Shown one piece after another: positions 1-10,818 of a stretch of 64,000 nucleotides of DNA. The position numbers and the translations under genes are program-made. This DNA is from JACKII01 sp965222315 (lineage in GTDB: Bacteria; Pseudomonadota; Alphaproteobacteria; Bin95). The notes beneath the pieces are model-generated. The model was not told where the DNA came from. It did not search any database and saw only the letters and a program-made list of their open reading frames with translations. Position 1 is the first letter of the stretch, and each line of letters opens with the position of its first letter. The DNA lies in assembly GCA_965222315.1 (NCBI GenBank), contig OZ244951.1, positions 5,093,466 to 5,157,465 of the forward strand, read 5' to 3'.

Positions 1-567
1 GCCATCGGTGTCGTGCCGAAGACCCTGCAAAAGCCGCACCCGCCGATCTTCCAGCCGTTCGCGACCTCTGAACGCTCCATGCGCTGGTGCGCAGACGAGG
101 ATATCGTCGCCATTGTGCCACCGGTGCACTGGAAGCTGGAGAACCACCTGCTCGACGTCTACGTCGACCAGTCCGGCAAACCGCGGGGCCAGAATGTTGC
201 CTTTCTGCGCGACCTGATCATCTGCGACACGGACGCGGAGGCGCTGGCAATCTGGGAGCGTTCCTCGCGTTGGGCGTCGGAGAAATGGTTCGTTGATTTC
301 GGCTTCCGCCAGGGTATGAAGGATCCGGATACCGGTGTGTTCCCCAGCGTAGAGGAAGTGCTGGCTGAAGGCTACGCCCTGGTCGGCAGTGAGGATACGG
401 TCTGCCGCCAGCTGGAAAAGCTGGCCCGCCGCCTGCCGCTCAACTGGCTGTTCTGTTGGATGTTTACCGGCCTGATCGACAACGATACCAACATGCGCTC
501 GCTGGAGCGGCTGATGACCAAGGTGCTGCCACGGGTCGGCATCGAGAACGAAGTTAACGGCGCTTAG
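1..567 (+). CDS. LLM-class flavin-dependent oxidoreductase, C-terminal part (5' truncated)
   Basis: The reading frame is already open at base 1 and ends at TAG 565-567, giving the last 188 residues. The text resembles the C-terminal half of bacterial-luciferase-like (LLM) monooxygenases: a 'KPHPPIFQPFATSERSMRWCA' type strand and helix, then a helical tail with 'LVGSEDTVCRQLEKL', the usual place where these proteins set the end of the TIM barrel. These enzymes use reduced flavin and oxygen, and are cytosolic. Substrate cannot be read from the fragment. The following MFS gene begins 34 bases later on the same strand, so they may be co-transcribed. RutA-type pyrimidine monooxygenases belong to this superfamily, which would suit the amide catabolism further right, but nothing here proves that. 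Confidence 0.75.
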   Translation, partial: AIGVVPKTLQKPHPPIFQPFATSERSMRWCADEDIVAIVPPVHWKLENHLLDVYVDQSGKPRGQNVAFLRDLIICDTDAEALAIWERSSRWASEKWFVDFGFRQGMKDPDTGVFPSVEEVLAEGYALVGSEDTVCRQLEKLARRLPLNWLFCWMFTGLIDNDTNMRSLERLMTKVLPRVGIENEVNGA

Positions 568-601
568 GCGCCAATCGCGTCGGGAGGCGGAATATAAAGC
601 C

Positions 602-1930
602 ATGCGGCAGGCGATCGGGGCATTAACGGCGCTATTGTTCGGCGTGGGGCTGTTGTTATTTGGCCACGCCATGCTGACGACGCTGCTGTCGGTCCGGGCA
701 GAGATCGCGGGCTTCGGTGCCGGCATGATCGGTGGCATTGGCACGGCTTATTATCTTGGTTTTTTCGGTGGTTGCATTTTCCTGCCGCCACTCATGCGCC
801 GGGTCGGTCATATCCGTATGTTTAGTGCGGCTTCGGCCCTGGTGGCGGCGGCAACGCTGAGTTTCGGCCTGTTCGTGGAGCCTTGGGTCTGGCTGGCCGT
901 GCGGCTGGCGACCGGTTTTGCCATGGCGACGACCTTCATGGCGGTGGAGAGCTGGCTGAATGTCCGCGCCACCAATGAAAGCCGCGGCCAGATCATGGGT
1001 GTCTATATGTTCGTGAACCTGGGCTCCGTCACAATCGCCCAACAGGGCCTGCGCCTTGCTGCGCCCGACTCGCTCGAATTGTTTGCGATAGCCGCCTTGG
1101 CCATGTGCCTGGGCCTGTTGCCCGTGGCGCTCACCCGCAGCGAGCAGCCGCCGACCCCGCCATCCGTCAGCCTGCACCTGCGTGAATTGATACGCCTCTC
1201 GCCGATGGGCACCGTCGGCTGTTTCCTCTCGGGCCTCATTACTGCCCCCTTCTGGGCCCTGGGGGCGGTCTATGCGCAGCGCCTCGGCTATGACCTGGCG
1301 ATGGCGACCCTGTTCATGAGCGTCGTGATCGCCGGTGGGACGCTGATGCAATGGCCGCTCGGTTGGATTTCCGACCGGTTCGACCGGCGGCTGGTGCTGA
1401 TCGGAGTCTTCGGTGCGGTTACGCTGGTCAGCGGCACGCTGGCGCTGACGCTTGGTCTGCCGATGCCGGTATGGCTGGCGCTTTCCGCGGCCTTCGGCGC
1501 GGCGGCGTTCTGCATCAACGCGCTCTGCGTAAGCCACGTGAACGATGTCATGACCGGAGGCGACCGTATCAGTGTCAGCGCCGGCTTGCTGCTGCTGTTT
1601 GGTGCGGGCGCGGTGATCGCGCCGGTGCTCGCCGGCTTCACCATGGCCTGGTTCGGCCCCGGCGGTATGTTCGGCCAGGTGGCGGTCTGCGCGTTGATTG
1701 GGATGCTGTTCGCCCTGTTCCGGCGACATGCCCAGGCCGCCCCGCCGGTCGAGCAGAAAGAGCCGTTCCGGGCGATGGCTGGCACCACGGCTGCTGCCAT
1801 TCCGCTGGACCCGCGGGTGCCGGCGGCAGAGGCCGGCTTTGAGGAGAATTTTGGAAGCGCGAACGAACCGGATGCCGGCGCCGAGGATAATGCTGAAAAT
1901 CCTGAAGGGTCTGATGAGCGGGGCGCTTGA
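602..1930 (+). CDS. MFS transporter, YcaD-like
   Basis: A 442-residue polytopic membrane protein with about twelve hydrophobic segments over residues 1-375 and a polar, acidic, probably cytoplasmic tail (residues 380-442). Between segments 2 and 3 is 'PPLMRRVGHIRMF', the position of the MFS loop 2-3 motif, and 'GWISDRFDRRLVL' repeats the pattern in the second half, as expected of the duplicated 6+6 MFS fold. The spacing and sequence ('MAVESWLNVRATNESRGQIMG') are most like the YcaD branch. The start ATG follows a purine-rich GGGAGGCGGAA stretch. Substrate unknown. It sits between an LLM oxidoreductase and selA, with short gaps, so it may be in either transcript. Confidence 0.8.
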   Translation: MRQAIGALTALLFGVGLLLFGHAMLTTLLSVRAEIAGFGAGMIGGIGTAYYLGFFGGCIFLPPLMRRVGHIRMFSAASALVAAATLSFGLFVEPWVWLAVRLATGFAMATTFMAVESWLNVRATNESRGQIMGVYMFVNLGSVTIAQQGLRLAAPDSLELFAIAALAMCLGLLPVALTRSEQPPTPPSVSLHLRELIRLSPMGTVGCFLSGLITAPFWALGAVYAQRLGYDLAMATLFMSVVIAGGTLMQWPLGWISDRFDRRLVLIGVFGAVTLVSGTLALTLGLPMPVWLALSAAFGAAAFCINALCVSHVNDVMTGGDRISVSAGLLLLFGAGAVIAPVLAGFTMAWFGPGGMFGQVAVCALIGMLFALFRRHAQAAPPVEQKEPFRAMAGTTAAAIPLDPRVPAAEAGFEENFGSANEPDAGAEDNAENPEGSDERGA

Positions 1931-1963
1931 CGTGAGACGGTTGCTTGCCCGTAACTAGCGCCC

Positions 1964-3342
1964 ATGCCTGATCGTACGCCGCCCCATCCTCTGCTTCCTT
2001 CGGTCGATGCCGTCCTGAACCGGCCGCCGGTCGTTGCGCTTGTCGGACACTATGGCCGTCGTCCGGTGGTCGCCGCCATCCGGGCTACGTTGCAGGAAGC
2101 GCGCGAGCGCGGGGTATTTGACGAGACAGGATTGCCCGACCGGCTTTCCAGGCACCTCGCCGCGCGTCAGGCGGTCGGGCTGAAGCCGGTGTTCAACCTG
2201 ACGGGCACCGTGCTGCACACCAATCTGGGCCGCGCGCCGCTGGCGGATGAGGCCATCGCCGCCATGACCGCCGCCGCGGGGGCCGCCGCCGTGGAGTTCG
2301 ACCTTGCCAAGGGCCGCCGGGGTGAGCGTGACGCGCATGTGGAGGCCTGGCTTAAGGAGTTGACCGGGGCGGAGGCCGCACTGGTCGTGAACAACAACGC
2401 CGCTGCCGTATTGCTGGCCCTGAACTCGTTGGCTGAAGGCAGCGAAGTGATCGTCAGCCGCGGCGAACTGGTGGAGATCGGCGGCGCCTTCCGCATCCCT
2501 GACGTGATGGTCCGTGCGGGCGCGCGTCTGGCCGAGGTCGGCACGACGAACCGCACGCACCTGCGGGACTACGAAGCCGCGTTGGGTGCGGAGACGGCGG
2601 CGCTCATGAAAGTGCACCCCTCCAACTATGCCATCCAGGGCTTCACCTCCGCCCCACCCGAGTCCGAGATCGCAGCGCTGGCGCATGGCCGCGGCCTGCC
2701 ATTCATAGACGATCTGGGCTCCGGCGCGTTGATCGATATGACGACGCTCGGCCTGCCGGCGGAGCGCACGCCGATGCAGTCGCTCGCCGACGGGGCGGAT
2801 ATCGTCACCTTCAGCGGCGACAAGCTTTTGGGCGGGCCGCAATCCGGCCTGGTCGTGGGCCGCAAGGATTTGGTCGAGCGCCTGCGCAAAAACCCGCTGA
2901 AGCGGGCGATGCGCATCGACAAGGTGATGCTGGCGGCCTTGGAGGCGACGTTGATCCTCTACGACGATCCTGGCCGCGCGGCGGAACGCATTCCGGCTTT
3001 GCGCCTGCTCGCCCGGCCAGCGGATGAAATTCAGGCGGCGGCAGAGCGGCTTGCGCCCGCCTTTGCTGCCGCTCTGGGCGATGCCTTCGCCGTAACGTCG
3101 GAGCCTTGCCGCAGCCAGATCGGTTCCGGCGCGTTGCCGGTGGACCTGTTGGAGAGCAATGCGCTAGTCGCCCGTCCGGTGGTCGAGAAGGGCAAAGGCG
3201 CGGCCCTCAACCGCCTCGCCGCCTCATTCCGTGCCTTGCCGTTGCCGGTGGTGGGCCGCGTCGCTGACGATGCGCTCTGGCTCGACTTGCGTTGCCTGAC
3301 GGACGAGGCCTCCTTCCTGACGCAGTTGGGGGAGATGAAGCT

Positions 3343-3346
<4 letters not shown>
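1964..3346 (+). CDS. selA: L-seryl-tRNA(Sec) selenium transferase
   Basis: SelA converts seryl-tRNA(Sec) to selenocysteyl-tRNA(Sec) with selenophosphate as donor. The 460-residue protein has the usual family length. After an N-terminal helical domain that binds tRNA(Sec) comes a fold-type I PLP domain starting near 'VFNLTGTVLHTNLGRAPL'. The PLP-binding lysine is Lys287 in 'FSGDKLLGGPQSG', and 'FIDDLGSGAL' supplies the conserved aspartate that contacts the cofactor. The stop TGA (3344-3346) overlaps the GTG start of selB, so the two are translationally coupled. selC (tRNA-Sec) and selD were not found in the window and must lie elsewhere if the pathway works. Confidence 0.97.
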
Positions 3347-5223
<1,877 letters not shown>

Positions 5224-5262
5224 CCAACGCTTTAACGATACCACCAAACGAGGAAATCGCCG

Positions 5263-6042
5263 ATGACCACCCGCCGCTTCGAAGAAAAGACCGCCATCCT
5301 GACCGGCGGCGCGAAAGGCATCGGCAAGGCCACGGCGCTGCGTTATCTGAGCGAGGGCGGCCGCCTCGCCGTGATCGACCAGGAAGCGCCGGATAGCAGC
5401 TTCGCCGAAGCACTGCGCGCGGAAGCGGGGGCGGACGCCCAGCGGCTTGCCTATTTTCAGGCAGACATCACGGACGAGAACGATGTTGCCCGCGTGGTGA
5501 AGGAAGCGGAGGGCGCGCTCGGCCCCGCGGACATTCTGGTGAACAATGTCGGCTTCGGCGCGAACCCCAAGCCTATCGAGGAATTGTCGCTGGAGGAGTG
5601 GAACAATTTCCAGTCCATTAACCTGACCACGGCATTCCTGATGAGCCGCGCCGTGCTGCCGGGCATGCGCAACCGCGGCTATGGCCGGATCGTCAACCTG
5701 GCCTCCATCGCCGGGCGCAGCATCAGCGAGATCTCCAACCTGCACTATTCGACCGCCAAGGCCGCCATCCTGGGCTTCACCCGCAAGCTGGCCTTCGAGG
5801 AAGCGCCCCACGGGATCAGCGTGAACTCCGTCGCGCCGGGCACAGTGTTCACCGACCGGGTGCGCACCCGCTATGAGGCGCTGCCGGCGGAAGAGCAGCG
5901 TGTGCGCCTGGACGAAATCCCTATGAAGCGTGCCGCGAGGCCCGAGGAGATCGCGGCGGGTATCCTGTTCCTTGCGTCGGATGACGCCAGCTACATCACC
6001 GGCGCCTGCCTGGACGTGAACGGCGGCCGCTGGATGGGGTGA
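5263..6042 (+). CDS. SDR family NAD(P)-dependent oxidoreductase
   Basis: A 259-residue classical short-chain dehydrogenase/reductase. The cofactor site 'TGGAKGIG' is at residues 14-21, the structural 'NNVG' follows, and the catalytic pair Tyr162/Lys166 appears in 'LHYSTAKAA' with the Ser in 'NLASIAGRS'. The C-terminal 'YITGACLDVNGGRWMG' is typical of the 3-oxoacyl-ACP-reductase-like branch. An AGGAAA Shine-Dalgarno precedes the ATG. It starts 39 bases after selB, but function suggests it belongs with the catabolic genes to the right. It ends about 20 bases before a long palindromic repeat. Substrate is not determinable. Confidence 0.92.
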   Translation: MTTRRFEEKTAILTGGAKGIGKATALRYLSEGGRLAVIDQEAPDSSFAEALRAEAGADAQRLAYFQADITDENDVARVVKEAEGALGPADILVNNVGFGANPKPIEELSLEEWNNFQSINLTTAFLMSRAVLPGMRNRGYGRIVNLASIAGRSISEISNLHYSTAKAAILGFTRKLAFEEAPHGISVNSVAPGTVFTDRVRTRYEALPAEEQRVRLDEIPMKRAARPEEIAAGILFLASDDASYITGACLDVNGGRWMG

Positions 6043-6064
6043 GGCGCACCTACACACAACTATC

Positions 6065-6157
6065 TCACCCTGAGTAGCCGCAACGCAGCGTATCGAAGGG
6101 CCTTTGCCAAAGCCCGTGGCGCCCTTCGATACGCGCCTGCGGCGCTACTCAGGATGA
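6065..6157. repeat. Long palindromic repeat, family A (copy 1)
   Basis: Two arms of 37 bases (6065-6101 and 6121-6157) are reverse complements with a handful of mismatches, around a 19-base centre. The outer arms read CACCCTGAGTAG and CTACTCAGGATG and the inner arms GTATCGAAGGGC and GCCCTTCGATAC. It lies in the gap between the SDR gene and hyuA and contains no gene. It belongs to the same family as the copy at 21414-21484, sharing the CACCCTGAG and TCGAAGGG elements. It could act as a hairpin terminator or mRNA stabiliser, but there is no T-run. Confidence 0.85.
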
Positions 6158-6242
6158 AAACGCCGGTGTTTCTTTCCCACCCTTGAGCCCTGCCGTTGCC
6201 CGGCCTAATCTCCCGGCTTCGTTCAATGAGGAGAGAAATTAC

Positions 6243-8261
6243 GTGGCCCTTCGCGTCGGTGTGGAAATAGGCGGGACATTTACCGATCTCGTCGCGTTCG
6301 AAGATGGCCGCGTGCAGGTCGCCAAGGTTCCTTCTACTCCCGCTAGCCCGGATGTGGGCGCGTTCAACGCGATCAACGCCGCAGAGCTGAAACCGGCGGA
6401 CATGGCCGACCTCGGCCACGGCTCGACCGTCGCCACCAACGCGGTGCTGGAGCGCAAGGGTGCTCGCGTCGCCTTCGTCACCACGGCGGGCTTCCGGGAC
6501 ATTCTATTTCTGCAACGGCACACCCGCCGCAACATCTACGACCTGCACTACAAGAAGCCCGCGCCGGTGGTGCGCCGCGCCGATTGCTTCGAGGTGGGCG
6601 AGCGGGTGCTCTCCGACGGCTCGGTTGAGACGGCGCTGGACGAGGCGGCGATTACCTCCGGTCTGATCCCAGCCTTGCAGCAGGGCCGCTACGACGCCGT
6701 CGCGGTCTGTCTGCTCAACGCCTACGCCAACGATGCGCACGAGCGGCGCGTGATCGAGTTGATTCACGGCAGTCTGCCCGGCGTCTTCATCACCGGCTCG
6801 GCCGACGTGATCCGGGAATTCCGGGAGTTCGAGCGCGCCTCCACCACCACGCTGGCGGCCTTCGTGCAGCCGGTAATCGACCGCTATCTCTCTCGGATCG
6901 AGGCTAACCTGGCGGAAGGTCAGTTCAAGGGCCGCTTTACCGTGATGCAGTCGAACGGCGGCAGGCTCCCGGCCGAGGGCATGCGCCGGAACGCCATCAC
7001 CGCCCTGTTCAGCGGCCCGGCGGCGGGCGTCGTCGGCGCGGTGCGCCAGGCGGAGCGGAGCGGCTACAGGAACCTGATCACGTTCGACATGGGCGGCACC
7101 TCGACGGATGTTTGCCTGGTCGATGACGGCCAGCCGGCCACCACGCCGGACACGGAAATCGATGGCCTGCCGATCCGCACGCCGGTGTTGGATATTGTGT
7201 CTGTCGGCAGCGGCGGCGGCTCCATCGTCTGGGTGGACGATGGCGGCATGCTGCGCGTCGGGCCCGAAAGCGCCGGTGCGGACCCCGGCCCTGCCTGCTA
7301 CGGCAAGGGCGGCAAGCGTCCGACCATCACGGACGCGCAGGTGATCGTCGGCGCGGTCCGGCCCGAAGGCTTCCTCGGTGGGAAGATGGCTATCGACGTG
7401 GAGGCCGCGCGCAAGGCCTTTGCTCCCGTTGCCGAGCATTTCGGCATGAGCATCGAGCAGGCCGCCGACGCCGCCATCCGCCTTGCCAACAACGCGGTGG
7501 TGCGGGCAATCCAGCTTGTCTCGACTGAGCGCGGCCGCGACCCACGAGACTATGCCCTGGTGCCGTTCGGCGGCGGCGGCCCCCTGCATGCGGCCCGGAT
7601 TGCCGAGGAACTGGGCATCAAGACGCTGGTCGTGCCGCCCAATCCAGGCGTGTTGAGCGCTTATGGCCTGCTGGCGAGCGACTTCACCAAACATGATTCG
7701 CTGACCCGCAAGCTGGGTACAGCGGAAGCGGCAGTTGAGCTACCAGGCGTGCTCGCGGGGCTCGCCAAGGGCCTGGCGGACGAATTTGCGTCGCTGGGCC
7801 TGGACGGCGAGCCGTCCTTCGCCTTCTCCGCCGACATGCGCTTTGTCGGCCAGGCATTCGAGCTTTCTGTGCCGCTGTCCGGCGGCGCTGCCGAAGCGCT
7901 GAGCGAAGAGGCGCTGAAAGAGGGATTCGATCAGGTGCACCGGCAGGTCTACTTCCAGCCCGCCGACCCGGCGCGCGCGATTGAGGTCGTTGCCCTCCGC
8001 GTCGCCGCGACCCTGCCCGCGGGCGAACTGCCGACGCTCGCCATCGCCCGCGATCATGCCCGGCCGGGCATGATCGCTAGCCTGTTCGACGATGGCGACT
8101 GGCGGGAGGGCTCGCTGCAAGACATCGCCTCGGTCGCGCAGGGCGAGGCGCTGCAAGGCCCGCTAATCCTCGCCGGGCCGACCTCAACCACCTACCTACC
8201 GGGCGGCTGGAGCGGCAAGCTTGACGCCCAGGACAACCTCATTGTGACGCGGGAGGGGTGA
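6243..8261 (+). CDS. hyuA: Hydantoinase/oxoprolinase family protein, subunit A
   Basis: The ATP-grasping subunit of an ATP-dependent hydantoinase, 5-oxoprolinase or acetone-carboxylase-type enzyme. The N-terminus 'GVEIGGTFTDLVAF' (from residue 6) is the Hydant_A_N actin-like ATPase signature; 'TFDMGGTSTDVCLVDDG' and 'VSVGSGGGSIVW' in the middle are the second phosphate and adenosine elements of the hydantoinase A domain; 'VPFGGGGPLHA' follows. Total 672 residues, usual for the family. I chose GTG 6243 because GAGGAG lies 8-13 bases upstream and the ATPase motif then begins near residue 6; a longer start at 6183 is possible. Its partner subunit follows after one palindromic repeat. Whether it acts on N-methylhydantoin, 5-oxoproline or another cyclic amide cannot be read here. 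Confidence 0.9.
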   Translation: MALRVGVEIGGTFTDLVAFEDGRVQVAKVPSTPASPDVGAFNAINAAELKPADMADLGHGSTVATNAVLERKGARVAFVTTAGFRDILFLQRHTRRNIYDLHYKKPAPVVRRADCFEVGERVLSDGSVETALDEAAITSGLIPALQQGRYDAVAVCLLNAYANDAHERRVIELIHGSLPGVFITGSADVIREFREFERASTTTLAAFVQPVIDRYLSRIEANLAEGQFKGRFTVMQSNGGRLPAEGMRRNAITALFSGPAAGVVGAVRQAERSGYRNLITFDMGGTSTDVCLVDDGQPATTPDTEIDGLPIRTPVLDIVSVGSGGGSIVWVDDGGMLRVGPESAGADPGPACYGKGGKRPTITDAQVIVGAVRPEGFLGGKMAIDVEAARKAFAPVAEHFGMSIEQAADAAIRLANNAVVRAIQLVSTERGRDPRDYALVPFGGGGPLHAARIAEELGIKTLVVPPNPGVLSAYGLLASDFTKHDSLTRKLGTAEAAVELPGVLAGLAKGLADEFASLGLDGEPSFAFSADMRFVGQAFELSVPLSGGAAEALSEEALKEGFDQVHRQVYFQPADPARAIEVVALRVAATLPAGELPTLAIARDHARPGMIASLFDDGDWREGSLQDIASVAQGEALQGPLILAGPTSTTYLPGGWSGKLDAQDNLIVTREG

Positions 8262-8288
8262 GGGATGGCACCTCACATCACCCTGCAC

Positions 8289-8385
8289 CGTCATTGCGAG
8301 GAGCCGCAGGCGACGAAGCAATCCAGGGACCTCAAGCGATTTCCCCTGGATTGCTTCGCCCGCGTTCCGCGGACTCGCAATGACG
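8289..8385. repeat. Long palindromic repeat, family B (copy 1)
   Basis: A nested inverted repeat in the hyuA-hyuB gap. The outer arms (8289-8300 and 8374-8385) pair perfectly over 12 bases, CGTCATTGCGAG with CTCGCAATGACG. The inner arms (8314-8328 and 8344-8358) pair perfectly over 15 bases, CGAAGCAATCCAGGG with its complement. Nearly the same outer and inner words recur at 18945-19058. The hairpin sits between two subunit genes of one enzyme, so it could adjust their relative expression by processing or partial termination. Confidence 0.88.
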
Positions 8386-8410
8386 CCAAGAATATGACGG
8401 AGAACTAAGA

Positions 8411-10078
8411 ATGACCCTCGACAGCCCCCGCCTCGACCCCATCGACTACGCCGTCATATCTCAGGCGATCCAGGCCGCGGCGGATGAGGCCGGGACCAAG
8501 CTGGTCAAGTCGGCCTACACGCCCATCCTGCGGGAAGCGCAGGACGGCTCGGCGGCGATCCTGGACCGGGACGGCAACGTCATCGCCCAGGCCGACCTGA
8601 TCCCGATGCAACTCGGCGGCATCTCCGCTACCTGCAAGCCCTGCCTGGAAAAGCACCCGCCGGAGACGCTGAAGCCCGGTGACTTTCTCATCCAGAACGA
8701 CCCGTTTCAGGGCGGCCAGCACCTGCAGGACGTGTTCATCTTCACCCCCGTGTTCGTGGATGGCGAGGTCATCGCCTTCTCCGCCAGCGTCGCCCATCAC
8801 CTGGACCTTGGCGGCGGCGAACCGGGCCTTAACATGAAGGCGCCGGACGTCTATGCCGAGGGCATCCGCATCCCGCCCTCCAAGTGGAACTGGCATGAGG
8901 ATTGGAACGGCGGCCGGCTGGAGGCATTGCTGAGGCTCAACGTGCGCGTGCCCGACCTGACCATGGGCGACCTGAACGCCCAGTTCGCGGCCAACGCCAT
9001 TGCCGAAAACCGGCTCCAGCAACTGGCGGCCAAATACGGCGCAGACAAGATCAAGGCCGCCATGAGCGAACTGCTCGACTATTGTGAGCGGCGCGTGCGG
9101 GCCGGCATCGCGGCGGCCCCGGATGGTGTCTATCACGGCCACGCCGCCATCGATGACGATGGCGTCGGCGAAGAGCCGGTGCACATCCGCTGCACCGTCA
9201 CCATCAAGGGGGAGGAACTGGAGGTCGATTTCGAGGGCACCGACCCCCAGGTCGCAACCAACATCAACTGCCCGTTCGCCTCGACCCTGGCGACGGCGCT
9301 CTCCTGCGTAAAGTCGGTGATCTCCGCCCCCGACATTCCGTTTAACGAGGGCGTGAAGCGGCCGATCACGGTGAAGGCCCCCTTCGGATCGATCCTGAAC
9401 CCGCGTCCGCCGGCGCCGGTGCGCGCCCGCTTGCTGCCCGCTTACCGCGCCTATAACGCGGTGATGGACGCGCTCGCCAAGGCGGTGCCGGAGCAGGTGA
9501 TCGCGCCCGGCTTTGACACTACGACCAGCTTCTGCCTCGCCCATCTGGGGGAGAAGGGCTACAGCGTCTACCTGGAGATTTTCGGCGGCGGTTATGGTGC
9601 TGGCGCGGGCAATGACGGCGTCGATGCGGTGGACTCTCCCTTGTCGAACTGCTCCAACACGCCGGTCGAGTCGCTCGATGCAGATTACGACTTCTTCCGC
9701 GTGACCGGCTATGCGCTCGCGCCCGACAGTTTCGGCGACGGCGAACACCGGGGCGGTGCGGGGTTCACCCGGCGCTACCAAATCTTGAAGGACGGGGTGA
9801 AGCTCCAGACCTATGCTGACCGCCACCGCCTGGCGCCGCCGGGCGCGTTCGGCGGCGAGGCAGCGGCGAGCGGCCGGACATTGCTCTACCGCGGCGACGA
9901 GGTGATCGTGGTACCACCCAAGGCGAACCTGGCCTTCCAGAAGGGCGACGTGATCGAAATCCAACCGGGCGGCGGCGGCGGCTACGGCCTGCCCGCCAAG
10001 CGCCAGCCGGAGGCACGGGACGAGGATATCGCCAACGGCATGGTCACGGCACCCCAGCGGCAGGTAGCAGCAGAATAG
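8411..10078 (+). CDS. hyuB: Hydantoinase B/oxoprolinase family protein
   Basis: The 555-residue catalytic partner of the HyuA-type subunit. Hallmarks of the hydantoinase B domain are visible: 'AIQAAADEAGTKLVKSAYTPILREAQDGSAAILD', 'LIQNDPFQGGQHLQDVFIFTPVFVDGEVIAFSASVAHHLDLGG' with the metal-binding His/Asp region, and 'GEHRGGAGFTRRYQI' followed by a C-terminal glycine-rich 'EIQPGGGGGYG' tail. GGAG precedes the ATG by about 7 bases. HyuA and HyuB are expected to form one ATP-dependent amidohydrolase that opens a five-membered imide or lactam ring in the cytosol; the carbamoyl products would suit the two N-carbamoyl hydrolase homologues nearby, which is inference. Confidence 0.92.
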   Translation: MTLDSPRLDPIDYAVISQAIQAAADEAGTKLVKSAYTPILREAQDGSAAILDRDGNVIAQADLIPMQLGGISATCKPCLEKHPPETLKPGDFLIQNDPFQGGQHLQDVFIFTPVFVDGEVIAFSASVAHHLDLGGGEPGLNMKAPDVYAEGIRIPPSKWNWHEDWNGGRLEALLRLNVRVPDLTMGDLNAQFAANAIAENRLQQLAAKYGADKIKAAMSELLDYCERRVRAGIAAAPDGVYHGHAAIDDDGVGEEPVHIRCTVTIKGEELEVDFEGTDPQVATNINCPFASTLATALSCVKSVISAPDIPFNEGVKRPITVKAPFGSILNPRPPAPVRARLLPAYRAYNAVMDALAKAVPEQVIAPGFDTTTSFCLAHLGEKGYSVYLEIFGGGYGAGAGNDGVDAVDSPLSNCSNTPVESLDADYDFFRVTGYALAPDSFGDGEHRGGAGFTRRYQILKDGVKLQTYADRHRLAPPGAFGGEAAASGRTLLYRGDEVIVVPPKANLAFQKGDVIEIQPGGGGGYGLPAKRQPEARDEDIANGMVTAPQRQVAAE

Positions 10079-10136
10079 GGTTTCACGCAGCGCCGAAACC
10101 TTGAGGTACGGCACTTGCGTGCTAAGCATGGAATAG

Positions 10137-10164
10137 AATATAACGGTATCGTTACCGTTATATT
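10137..10164. promoter_or_regulatory. Palindromic operator upstream of tetR-MFS
   Basis: A perfect 12-base inverted repeat, AATATAACGGTA (10137-10148) and TACCGTTATATT (10153-10164), with a 4-base centre, ends 18 bases before the tetR start codon. The size, symmetry and AT content are typical of operators bound by TetR dimers, and the element would overlap the core promoter or leader of the tetR-MFS pair. Autorepression released by the regulator's ligand is the simplest reading. No second copy was noticed near hyuA or the nitrilase genes. Confidence 0.7.
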
Positions 10165-10182
10165 TGATGCACACTGAACTCC

Positions 10183-10818
10183 ATGCCTCAAACCAATCCG
10201 TCCCCTGAAGACCGCTCCGAAAGCCGGCAAGCCATTCTTGACGCCGCGACTGAGGAGTTCGCCGCCCGCGGCCTTGACGGCGTGCGCATGGAGCACGTCG
10301 CCCGCCGTGCAGGCTTCAACAAGGCGCTGGTCTACAAGCACTTTGGTAACCGGGAGCAGCTGTTCTGCGCGGTACTGGACGCCCAATTGGGCCAGCGCAT
10401 GCGGGTTCTGGCGAGCGCTCCCAGTACCACTGGCGATGCGATGGCAGCCTGGAGCGCAGCCACCTTCGCCAACCCGCTGTTCGGCAAACTCATGATGCGG
10501 GAGGCGTTGGAGTATCCTGGCGAAGTTCCCCGCCGGGAAAAGGAAAGGCAGGCCTACTACCGCCGTCAGGTCGACCAGGTTTCGGCCTCCCAGGCCCGCG
10601 GAACACTGCCAGATGGCCTTGATCCTAAGTTTCTGTTGCTTGCATTGCTGTCGATCGTGACATTTCCGGCCCTGTTCCCGCAAATCAGCGGGCTGGTTTC
10701 CGGGCTCGACCCGAATGGCGACGAATTCCAGCAGCAATGGAGCGCGTTTCTGAGAGGCTTCGCGGGCAACCTAAGCGAAACCACAATGGGCGAACCGCCC
10801 GACCCCGCCGATGCCTGA
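10183..10818 (+). CDS. TetR/AcrR family transcriptional regulator
   Basis: A 211-residue regulator. The N-terminal helix-turn-helix is intact: 'AILDAATEEFAARGLDGVRMEHVARRAGFNKALVYKHFGNREQLF' (about residues 13-57), in which 'YKHFGNREQLF' is the standard TetR ending of the DNA-binding domain. The remaining part is a ligand and dimer domain with no recognisable specificity. The stop codon lies 8 bases inside the MFS gene, so the two form one transcript. A perfect dyad just upstream is the probable operator. The ligand is probably the substrate of the neighbouring carrier or an amide-pathway intermediate. Confidence 0.92.
   Translation: MPQTNPSPEDRSESRQAILDAATEEFAARGLDGVRMEHVARRAGFNKALVYKHFGNREQLFCAVLDAQLGQRMRVLASAPSTTGDAMAAWSAATFANPLFGKLMMREALEYPGEVPRREKERQAYYRRQVDQVSASQARGTLPDGLDPKFLLLALLSIVTFPALFPQISGLVSGLDPNGDEFQQQWSAFLRGFAGNLSETTMGEPPDPADA

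Noticed and set aside
8405..10174. A 589-codon minus-strand open frame opposite hyuB
   Set aside because: Complete overlap with a clear hydantoinase B gene and no recognisable motifs. A compositional shadow.
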